Below, piece by piece: positions 1 through 6,133 of a stretch of DNA of 10,284 nt. The position numbers and the translations under genes are program-made. Where the stretch lies: positions 1 to 10,284 of the forward strand of contig CAMNFW010000060.1 in NCBI GenBank assembly GCA_946537565.1, written 5' to 3'. Within the stretch, counting starts at the first letter, position 1. Each line of letters begins with the position of its first letter. The notes under the pieces are model-generated. The model did no database searches. It had not been told where the DNA came from and worked only from the letters and a program-made list of their open reading frames with translations. This DNA comes from an uncultured Ruminococcus sp. (GTDB taxonomy: Bacteria > Bacillota > Clostridia > Oscillospirales > Ruminococcaceae).

Positions 1-18
1 AAATCGAATTACAGAAAT

Positions 19-291
19 AGTTGCACCATAAAGTGCCGGAGCCTCATTTGTGCTGTATGCGATCGAAATGTAACTAATCACGAAAAGAGTGAGCGAGTTT
101 ACGAGCGACAGCGTGAGCTAAAAAAGTGCTGTATGCGATCGAAATGTAACTAATCACGAAAAGAGTGAGCGAGTTTACGAGCGGCAGCGTGAGCTAAAAA
201 AGTGCTGTATGCGATCGAAATGTAACTAATCACGTTGAGAGTGAGCGAGTTTACGAGCGGCAGCGTGAGTCAAAAATACGTGAGCAAAAAA
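19..291 (+). repeat. Interspersed repeat element, left copy (with tandem array)
   Basis: This gene-free stretch carries a repeat that recurs inverted at 10169-10277. The shared parts, in order, are a 26-base head at 20-45 (one mismatch to the right copy), a 16-base block at 50-65 (identical, containing GCGATCG), a variable 15-base segment, a 17-base block at 81-97 (identical, ending GAGTGAGCGAG), a diverged GAGCGACAGCGTGAGC-like block and an A-tract. Similarity starts at about 19, so the outer boundary lies inside the window. After the third unit a short echo (CGTGAGC plus A-tract, about 278-291) follows. No ORF or tRNA-like fold is visible. It could be an interspersed non-coding element, a mobile miniature element remnant or a 3' element of the gene to the left. 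From 292 to 418 I see only AT-rich promoter-like sequence. Confidence 0.85.
50..277 (+). repeat. Three head-to-tail 76-bp direct repeats
   Basis: Units start at 50, 126 and 202, each beginning GTGCTGTATGCGATCG and ending in an A-run (the third ends CAAAAATA). The period is exactly 76. Unit 2 differs from unit 1 at one base (GCGACAGC to GCGGCAGC). Unit 3 differs also in CGAAAAG to CGTTGAG and in its last bases. The units abut with no spacer. The head at 19-49 is present only once, so the array probably arose by duplicating the inner part of a single element like the one at the right end. Confidence 0.95.
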
Positions 292-357
292 ATTCTACAA
301 AATATCACTTGATTTTCTGGGATATTTGAGCTTTATATAAAAAATAATATTTTCCAC

Positions 358-386
358 TTTATTTTTTTTAAGAAGTATAGTATAAT
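358..386 (+). promoter_or_regulatory. Possible promoter of the activase operon
   Basis: A perfect TATAAT lies at 381-386. With a 17-base spacer the -35 would be TTTATT at 358-363, a poor match to TTGACA. Transcription would start near 393, leaving a leader of about 26 bases before the ATG at 419. An alternative, TTGATT at 309-314 with TATATA at 334-339, has a 19-base spacer. The -10 is convincing; the -35 is not. Confidence 0.5.
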
Positions 387-399
387 TAATATGTATCAC

Positions 400-410
400 T
401 ATGCGATCGA
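400..410 (+). repeat. 11-base echo of the repeat at the first ribosome binding site
   Basis: TATGCGATCGA at 400-410 matches 56-66, 132-142 and 208-218 of the tandem units exactly. Here it runs straight into the ribosome binding site GAGGTG (409-414) of the first gene. The heptamer GCGATCG was noticed only in these repeat-related, non-coding places and, inverted, at 10231-10237. It may be a remnant of another repeat copy or chance. Confidence 0.5.
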
Positions 411-418
411 GGTGTATT

Positions 419-3343
419 ATGGAAAACAAATATTCGCTCGGAATAGATGTAGGTTCTACTACAGTTAAGACGGTTATTACAGATGTAAATAATAATATTA
501 TTTACTCAAAATATCAGCGCCACCTTTCAAAGGTCAAGGAAACTGTTACCGACCAGCTTAAGCTTATCCAGGCTGATTATCCCGACACGGAGTTCACTGT
601 CTGCATTACAGGTTCTGCCGGTCTCGGTCTGGCTAATTCAGCTGAAATCGCTTTCGTACAGGAGGTTCACGCTGCTTTCCTCGCTGTGAAGGAAAAACAG
701 CCGGATGCCGATGCTGTCATTGAGCTTGGCGGTGAGGACGCTAAGATCATCTTCCTCACAGGCGGCGTTGAACAGAGAATGAACGGTTCCTGCGCCGGCG
801 GTACGGGTGCTTTTATCGACCAGATGGCTACCCTTCTCGGTATCACTGCCGACCAGCTGGACGAGCTTTCACTAAGAGCAAACAAGGTCTACCCAATTGC
901 TTCACGCTGCGGTGTTTTCGCTAAATCTGATATCCAGCCTCTGCTGAATCAGGGCGCACGACGTGAGGATATCGCTGCAAGTATTTTCCAGGCTGTTGTT
1001 GACCAGACAGTTTCTGGTCTTGCACAGGGCAGAACTATCGAAGGTAAAGTCCTGTTCCTGGGCGGTCCCCTCTTCTTCCTTAAAGGTCTTAAAAAAGCCT
1101 TCGTGCGTACTCTTGGACTTGACAGCGATAATGCCGTATTTCCAGAGGAAGCTCCGGTTTTCGTAGCTTATGGCTGCGCTTTATATGCTGCCGCCGCCGC
1201 TGAAAGCTATACTATCCAGCAGCTCATCAGCAAAATCAAAGATGCTAAGGCATCAGACAATATCATGACCAGCGAGCCGCTCTTCGCTTCACGGGCTGAA
1301 TATGACGAGTTCATCGACCGCCATAAACAGTTCGACCTGGGCTATGCCGATATCCGCACCTATGAAGGAGATGCCTATCTCGGCATTGATGCCGGCTCTA
1401 CTACCACTAAACTGGTACTCATAACCAGCGACGGTAAGATTCTCTACCACCACTATTCCTCAAATCAGGGTCAGCCGCTGGATAAGATCGCTGCTCAGGT
1501 CAAAACTATCTACAGCTCTATGAACCCCGGTATCACTATCAAGGGTTCTGCTGTAACAGGCTACGGCGAAGACCTAATTAAAGCCGGTCTTTCTATTGAC
1601 TACGGTATTGTTGAAACTGTTGCTCACTTCAAGGCTGCGTCATACTTCTGCCCTGATGTGGATTTTATCATTGACATCGGCGGTCAGGATATCAAATGCT
1701 TCCGCATAAAAAATAAGAGCATTGACAGTATAATGCTCAACGAAGCCTGTTCCTCCGGCTGCGGTTCTTTTATCCAGACCTTTGCTATGGCACTGGGATA
1801 TGATATTGCTGAGTTTTCACAGCTGGGACTTTTTGCTCAGCATCCGGTTGACCTGGGTTCAAGATGTACAGTGTTCATGAACAGCTCTGTAAAACAAGCT
1901 CAGAAGGACGGTGCTACCGTTGAGGATATTTCTGCCGGTCTTTCGTCTTCGATAATCAAAAATGCAATATATAAAGTAATCCGTGCAAATTCTCCGGACG
2001 AGCTGGGCAGGAATATCGTCGTTCAGGGCGGAACCTTCCTCAACGATGCGGTGCTGCGTTCCTTTGAAAAGGAACTGGGAAGAAATGTTATCCGACCTGC
2101 AATTTCTGGTCTTATGGGAGCATTCGGCTGCGCTCTCTATGCTAAGGAGCGTTCTTCCGGTGAGTCCTCGCTGATATCTTACGATGAACTTAAAAACTTT
2201 ACATATACCTCACGTTCGGCTCAGTGCGGAGGCTGTACAGCAAACTGCCAGCTTAATATAATCAGCTTCGGCAAGGGCAGAAATTTCATCTCCGGCAACC
2301 GCTGCGAAAAGGGCGGCGGTAAAGCTAACCGCAATAATGTGCCTAATCTCTATGAGTATAAATATAACAGCATCGTTTCACTTGCAAGCTCAGGTCAGCC
2401 TGAACACCCCCGTGGAAAAGTCGGTCTTCCCCTTGCACTCAGCTTCTATGAGCAGATGCCTTTCTGGTACACCCTCTTCACTGAGCTGGGATTTGAAGTG
2501 GTATTCTCCGATGAAAGCTCCAGGGATATGTATTATCTCGGACAGCATACTATCCCCTCAGACACTGTCTGCTATCCCGCTAAGCTCACCCACGGTCACA
2601 TCGAAGACCTGCTCAACAAAGGCGTGGACTTTATTTTCTATCCCTGCATGAGCTATAACCTGGACGAGGGCGGCTCTGATAACCATTTCAACTGCCCTGT
2701 TGTTGCCTATTATCCGGAGCTTCTCGCTGCCAACGATAACAGGCTGAACGAGAAAAATTTCCTGCACCCATATATGAACCTGAACATAAGAAAAAATGTC
2801 AAGAAGGTTCTCGCAGCCTCTTTAAAGCAGTTTAATATCAAAGGCATGATCCCGGCTGCGGTGGACAAGGCTTTTGATGCACTGGAAAAATATCACAAGG
2901 ATATCGCTCTCAAGGCTCAGGAAATTATCCGTCAAGCAAGAGATGAAAAGCGCAATATCATCGTTCTTGCCGGCAGACCTTATCATATCGACAAGGAAAT
3001 AAATCACGGTATCCACAAGCTTATCTCCAGTCTGGGCATGGCTGTTATCACTGAGGACAGTGTTGCTCATCTTGCTGCTACTCCTAAGCTCGGAGTGCTT
3101 AATCAGTGGACTTATCATTCGAGACTTTACCGGGCAGCTGAATATGTCACAACTCAGCCGGATATGCAGCTTATACAGCTTGTATCCTTCGGCTGCGGAA
3201 TAGACGCTGTTACCGCTGATGAGGTGAGAGCTATCCTCGAAAGCAAGGGTAAGCTCTATACTCAGCTTAAAATAGATGAGATAAATAACCTGGGCGCTGC
3301 CAAGATACGTCTGAGAAGTCTTGCTGCGGCAATGGATAAATGA
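419..3343 (+). CDS. Double-ATPase 2-hydroxyacyl-CoA dehydratase activase-like protein
   Basis: The 974-aa product has two BadF/BadG/BcrA/BcrD-type ATPase domains followed by a COG3580/DUF2229-like region. Domain 1 has the phosphate-binding GIDVGSTT at residue 8 and cysteines C125 and C164. Domain 2 has GIDAGSTTTK at 322 and C444 and C483, the same 39-residue spacing. In HgdC-type activases such a cysteine pair holds the [4Fe-4S] cluster bridging a dimer, so each half probably does likewise. A third cysteine group (C603, C606, C610, C629; CX2CX3CX18C) precedes the C-terminal region, which carries C718 in CYPAK, C743, C759 and C926. The family drives ATP-dependent low-potential electron transfer; the substrate here is unknown. 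An in-frame ATG at 401 exists, but 419 is preferred: GAGGTG at 409-414 fits it and would lie inside the ORF otherwise. No dedicated dehydratase subunits lie nearby except the next gene. Confidence 0.88.
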   Translation: MENKYSLGIDVGSTTVKTVITDVNNNIIYSKYQRHLSKVKETVTDQLKLIQADYPDTEFTVCITGSAGLGLANSAEIAFVQEVHAAFLAVKEKQPDADAVIELGGEDAKIIFLTGGVEQRMNGSCAGGTGAFIDQMATLLGITADQLDELSLRANKVYPIASRCGVFAKSDIQPLLNQGARREDIAASIFQAVVDQTVSGLAQGRTIEGKVLFLGGPLFFLKGLKKAFVRTLGLDSDNAVFPEEAPVFVAYGCALYAAAAAESYTIQQLISKIKDAKASDNIMTSEPLFASRAEYDEFIDRHKQFDLGYADIRTYEGDAYLGIDAGSTTTKLVLITSDGKILYHHYSSNQGQPLDKIAAQVKTIYSSMNPGITIKGSAVTGYGEDLIKAGLSIDYGIVETVAHFKAASYFCPDVDFIIDIGGQDIKCFRIKNKSIDSIMLNEACSSGCGSFIQTFAMALGYDIAEFSQLGLFAQHPVDLGSRCTVFMNSSVKQAQKDGATVEDISAGLSSSIIKNAIYKVIRANSPDELGRNIVVQGGTFLNDAVLRSFEKELGRNVIRPAISGLMGAFGCALYAKERSSGESSLISYDELKNFTYTSRSAQCGGCTANCQLNIISFGKGRNFISGNRCEKGGGKANRNNVPNLYEYKYNSIVSLASSGQPEHPRGKVGLPLALSFYEQMPFWYTLFTELGFEVVFSDESSRDMYYLGQHTIPSDTVCYPAKLTHGHIEDLLNKGVDFIFYPCMSYNLDEGGSDNHFNCPVVAYYPELLAANDNRLNEKNFLHPYMNLNIRKNVKKVLAASLKQFNIKGMIPAAVDKAFDALEKYHKDIALKAQEIIRQARDEKRNIIVLAGRPYHIDKEINHGIHKLISSLGMAVITEDSVAHLAATPKLGVLNQWTYHSRLYRAAEYVTTQPDMQLIQLVSFGCGIDAVTADEVRAILESKGKLYTQLKIDEINNLGAAKIRLRSLAAAMDK

Positions 3344-3358
3344 TGAAGGAGGATATGT

Positions 3359-4591
3359 ATGCCCGAATACGCTAAGTTTACCGAGGATATGATAAAGACC
3401 CATACTATCCTCGTGCCGGATATGCTTCCGGTTCACTTCAAGCTGCTCATTGCTATATTTGAATCCAAGGGTTATAAAATGGAGCTGCTCCAGAATGACA
3501 GCCGGGCTGTTGTTGACGAGGGACTGAAAAATGTCCACAACGATGCCTGTTATCCTGCTCTTCTGGTTATAGGTCAGTTCATGGACGCTCTCAAAAGCGG
3601 AAAGTATGACCCGGATAAAACTGCCCTGCTTATCACTCAGACCGGCGGAGGCTGCCGTGCTTCCAATTATATCCACCTGCTCAGAAAAGCTGTGGCAAGG
3701 AATTTCCCGCAGGTACCTGTGGTCTCACTGAATTTCAGCGGACTGGAAAAGGACAGCGCATTTCAGATAAGCGTTTCAATGTTTATAAGAATGCTGTATG
3801 CTGTTCTGTACGGCGATCTGCTGATGATATGCTATAACAAATGCCGTGCCTATGAGCTGAATAAGGGCGAGGCTGAAAAGGTTCTCAATAAATGGCAGAA
3901 TAAGCTGGGGGATTTCTTCCGCACCGGCAATAAGGAGTATATGAAGACAAAAAGGCTTTATACTGCAATTCTGGAGGATTTCGCTGCCATAAAACTTTCT
4001 GACGAAAAGAAGATCAGGGTCGGTATCGTAGGCGAGATCTATGTAAAATACTCTCCCCTTGCAAATAATCACCTGGAGGATTTTCTTATATCCGAAGGCT
4101 GTGAGCCGGTAGTTCCGTCACTGCTGGAATTTGTAATGTACTGTGCTGCCGGCAATTTCAACGATGCCAGGATCTACAATAACATCACAAAATCTTCCAT
4201 TTTCAACAAGATAGGCTATGACCTGATCTACAGCAAGCAGAAAGAACTTATCAAAATAATGAACGCTCAGGGAAGCTTTGAGCCGCCTCATGATTTTGAA
4301 CATCTCAGAAGCCTTGCAGATAAGTATATCAATCAGGGTGTTGTTATGGGCGAAGGCTGGCTGATACCGGCTGAAATGGCTGCGCTTGCAAAGTCAGGAG
4401 TTGAAAATATAATCTGTACTCAGCCCTTTGGCTGTCTGCCGAATCATATCGTGGCTAAGGGAATGTCCCGTGCCATAAAACAGGATAATCCTAATGCAAA
4501 TATTGTCGCTATTGACTACGACCCCGGTGCCACAAGGGTCAACCAGGAAAACCGTATTAAACTCATGCTGGCAAATGCTAAGATCGGCTGA
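3359..4591 (+). CDS. COG3581-like partner of the activase (2-hydroxyacyl-CoA dehydratase-related)
   Basis: The 410-aa protein resembles the C-terminal third of the roughly 1400-aa single-chain activase-related proteins found in many Firmicutes. Here it is a separate gene: the upstream stop is at 3341-3343, then AAGGAGG at 3346-3352 and ATG at 3359, so translation is independent. Visible cysteines sit in family-like motifs: C64 in ACYPA, C99 in TGGGCRASNY, and C353 and C359 in CTQPFGC. The CYPA motif echoes C718 of the upstream protein, suggesting related folds in both chains. Such cysteines may bind an iron-sulfur cluster reduced by the activase, as in HgdB-type dehydratases and the double-cubane reductases; that is inference. 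A Walker-like or membrane segment is not seen. The two proteins very likely form one complex. Substrate unknown. Confidence 0.82.
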   Translation: MPEYAKFTEDMIKTHTILVPDMLPVHFKLLIAIFESKGYKMELLQNDSRAVVDEGLKNVHNDACYPALLVIGQFMDALKSGKYDPDKTALLITQTGGGCRASNYIHLLRKAVARNFPQVPVVSLNFSGLEKDSAFQISVSMFIRMLYAVLYGDLLMICYNKCRAYELNKGEAEKVLNKWQNKLGDFFRTGNKEYMKTKRLYTAILEDFAAIKLSDEKKIRVGIVGEIYVKYSPLANNHLEDFLISEGCEPVVPSLLEFVMYCAAGNFNDARIYNNITKSSIFNKIGYDLIYSKQKELIKIMNAQGSFEPPHDFEHLRSLADKYINQGVVMGEGWLIPAEMAALAKSGVENIICTQPFGCLPNHIVAKGMSRAIKQDNPNANIVAIDYDPGATRVNQENRIKLMLANAKIG

Positions 4592-4611
4592 CATCAGGAG
4601 GTTGAAACTTT

Positions 4612-5472
4612 ATGATCAAAACCAGAGACGGCAAAGTTATTTCTACCAATGAAAAACAGAATGAACTGCTGAAAAAACTGTACAATACTTCCGACGGCAG
4701 ACGGCTCCTTAAGCTTCTGACACGCCCTTTTGTGTCGAAAATAGCCGGAGATTTTATGGATTCTGTATTCTCAAAGCCGCTGATAAAAAGATTTATCCGC
4801 AGCAATAATATCGACACCTCTCAGTATATTATGAAGAATTTTCGTTCATATAACGACTTTTTCACCCGGAAGATCAAGCCTGAAAAGCGTCCGGTGGACC
4901 AGTCGGCTGATCACCTTATCAGTCCCTGCGATTCAAAGCTGAGTATTTATGACATTGATGAGAAAAGTGTTTTCCGCATCAAGGGTTCACGCTACAGCCT
5001 CAGCGATCTGCTGAGAAATAATTTTCTCGCCAGAAGATATCTGGGCGGCTTCTGCATGATATTCCGCCTTGAGGTTGACGATTATCACAGATACTGCTAC
5101 ATCGACAACGGTATCAAGACCGGCAATACTTTTATTAAGGGCGAGCTTCATACCGTCAATCCCATTGCTCTCAGAAGATATAATATCTATAAGAGAAACA
5201 GCCGTGAGTATACTGTTCTGCATACCGAAAATTTCGGCGATGTGGTACAGGTCGAAGTAGGTGCAATGATGGTAGGCAGAATTACTAACCACCACGGCGA
5301 ACACTCCTTCCGCAGAGGTGAAGAAAAAGGATATTTCGAGTTCGGCGGCTCAACGATAGTTCTGCTCTTTGAACGTGATGCTGTCCTGCCTGATCATGAT
5401 ATCCTGAAAAATTCCGCTGAGGGATTTGAGACTGTGGTAAAATTCGGCGAGAAGATAGGCGTTTCAGTTTGA
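4612..5472 (+). CDS. psd: Phosphatidylserine decarboxylase proenzyme
   Basis: The 286-aa proenzyme makes phosphatidylethanolamine from phosphatidylserine at the membrane. It self-cleaves to alpha and beta chains, turning a serine into the pyruvoyl cofactor. The cleavage site is FGGST at 244-248, so the cut falls between G246 and S247; clostridial-type enzymes often have GGST where E. coli has LGST. Other family signatures are SPCDS with D107 (SPADG in many homologues), DDYHRYCY with H159, and HTVNP with H180. In E. coli the corresponding region reads HRVH; the second histidine is cysteine (C162) here, possibly a subfamily trait. Start: ATG 4612 with AGGAGG at 4596-4601, a 10-base spacer. It lies 20 bases after the COG3581-like gene and should be cotranscribed with it. 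No phosphatidylserine synthase gene is in the window. Confidence 0.93.
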   Translation: MIKTRDGKVISTNEKQNELLKKLYNTSDGRRLLKLLTRPFVSKIAGDFMDSVFSKPLIKRFIRSNNIDTSQYIMKNFRSYNDFFTRKIKPEKRPVDQSADHLISPCDSKLSIYDIDEKSVFRIKGSRYSLSDLLRNNFLARRYLGGFCMIFRLEVDDYHRYCYIDNGIKTGNTFIKGELHTVNPIALRRYNIYKRNSREYTVLHTENFGDVVQVEVGAMMVGRITNHHGEHSFRRGEEKGYFEFGGSTIVLLFERDAVLPDHDILKNSAEGFETVVKFGEKIGVSV

Positions 5473-5490
5473 ACGAAACTCAGGGCAGAA

Positions 5491-5516
5491 GCCTTTTAAA
5501 GAAGGCAGACCGCCTT
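5491..5516 (+). other. Overlapping alternative hairpins after psd
   Basis: GCCTT (5491-5495), AAGGC (5502-5506) and GCCTT (5512-5516) follow the psd stop by 18 bases. The middle segment can pair with either neighbour, giving two mutually exclusive 5-bp stems. No T-tract follows. It could pause or protect the 3' end, or be chance; the stems are short. Confidence 0.3.
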
Positions 5517-5559
5517 ATATCCCATTTCCGGCTAAGTACGGGCTGATATAGAAGTTTTG

Positions 5560-5608
5560 CGCCATAGCATTTCTGGTCTTAAGTCAGAAGTCCTATGGCG
5601 TTTCTGTT
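5560..5608 (+). terminator. Terminator of the activase-psd operon
   Basis: CGCCATAG (5560-5567) pairs perfectly with CTATGGCG (5593-5600). Inside, TTTCTG (5570-5575) pairs with CAGAAG (5585-5590), including one G-T pair, around a 9-base loop; a 2 by 2 internal loop separates the stems. TTTCTGTT (5601-5608) follows, a modest T-tract. It lies 87 bases after the psd stop and its tail overlaps the -35 of the next promoter. Confidence 0.7.
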
Positions 5609-5635
5609 GACAGTGGGGCGATGCCGTGCTATAAT
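5607..5635 (+). promoter_or_regulatory. Consensus promoter of the 105-aa gene
   Basis: TTGACA (5607-5612), a 17-base spacer and TATAAT (5630-5635), with an extended -10 TG at 5627-5628. All twelve positions match the housekeeping-sigma consensus, so strong, constitutive-type transcription is expected. The start would be near 5642, about 30 bases before the ATG at 5673. Confidence 0.9.
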
Positions 5636-5672
5636 TATTACAAACATAAATCGAAATTTATGGGGTGAAGGA

Positions 5673-5990
5673 ATGAAACCTTTTTCATATTATGATAATC
5701 AAGCATGGGAAAAATGGTGGGATTCAGCTCATGAAAAGAATCCAAATGATTTCAAAAAAGCAAAAGTAATTGCATTCGCTCCTGATGAAAGTGACCTCCA
5801 TGAGCTTACTTTATTTTACATAAGAGTATTAGACCATAATGGAGCATGGGATTTTGAAATTGAGCGCATTGATAATGCAGAACAAAATATCATCACTTTT
5901 AAATATAATGGAACAATTACTGCATTAAATGCTATTACTAAAATTCGTTCTCATTGCGTCCACTCCATCAAATGGAGGTCTATTGATTGA
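5673..5990 (+). CDS. Small hypothetical protein, AT-rich orphan gene
   Basis: I do not recognise this 105-aa protein. It starts MKPFSYYDNQ, is rich in Trp, Tyr and charged residues (EKWWDSAHEK near residue 14), and has no signal peptide, membrane segment or cysteine-rich motif. A hydrophobic beta-like stretch (LHELTLFYIRVLD) suggests a small soluble alpha/beta fold. The start at 5673 is favoured over an in-frame ATG at 5595 because the consensus promoter at 5607-5635 would otherwise lie inside the gene. GGGGTG (5662-5667) can act as the ribosome binding site with a 5-base spacer. G+C is 33% (hand count 106 of 318), while sampled 60-base lines of the flanking genes run about 42-55%. It is a single-gene unit with its own promoter and terminator. 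The composition suggests acquisition by transfer; function unknown. Confidence 0.75.
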   Translation: MKPFSYYDNQAWEKWWDSAHEKNPNDFKKAKVIAFAPDESDLHELTLFYIRVLDHNGAWDFEIERIDNAEQNIITFKYNGTITALNAITKIRSHCVHSIKWRSID

Positions 5991-6022
5991 CAACTTTTGC
6001 TTTATCTTAGCAGGCAATACAA

Positions 6023-6060
6023 TGCCCCGAAGCATTTTGAAATGTTTGGGGCAATTTATT
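6023..6060 (+). terminator. Terminator of the 105-aa gene
   Basis: TGCCCC (6023-6028) pairs with GGGGCA (6048-6053). After a bulged G, AAGCATTT (6030-6037) pairs with AAATGTTT (6040-6047), including one G-T pair, giving a 14-bp interrupted stem with a tiny loop. ATTTATT follows. It begins 33 bases after the stop codon of the gene. Confidence 0.88.
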
Positions 6061-6085
6061 ATACTCAGAAATAATGATATAAACT

Positions 6086-6114
6086 AAAAAAGAGTGCCAT
6101 TGTAAGCACTCTTT
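6086..6114 (-). terminator. Terminator of murA (possibly bidirectional)
   Basis: AAAGAGTGC (6089-6097) pairs perfectly with GCACTCTTT (6106-6114) around an 8-base loop. Read leftward, the stem ends in a run of six T (A-run 6086-6091 on the plus strand), 20 bases after the murA stop. On the plus strand it is followed by only CTTTAG-type sequence, so it may also back up the terminator at 6023. Confidence 0.88.
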
Positions 6115-6133
6115 AGTATTATCCTGAAATTGA

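Noticed and set aside
50..277. CRISPR array
   Set aside because: The 76-bp units abut directly without unique spacers, are too long for CRISPR repeats, and no cas gene is nearby.
401..418. Start of the activase at the upstream ATG (401)
   Set aside because: It would place the ribosome binding site GAGGTG inside the gene and add six residues not typical before the ATPase motif; ATG 419 fits better.
3341..3361. Frameshift or nonsense mutation breaking one long activase gene
   Set aside because: A 15-base gap with AAGGAGG at good distance before ATG 3359 and a clean stop indicate two genuine genes, not a decayed fusion.
2822..3676. 284-codon open frame on the minus strand
   Set aside because: It lies opposite two well-supported genes, spans their junction and has no recognisable motif; it is an antisense shadow.
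5595..5672. N-terminal 26 codons upstream of the small orphan gene
   Set aside because: They overlap the terminator stem and contain the consensus promoter, so transcription would begin after the ATG at 5595.
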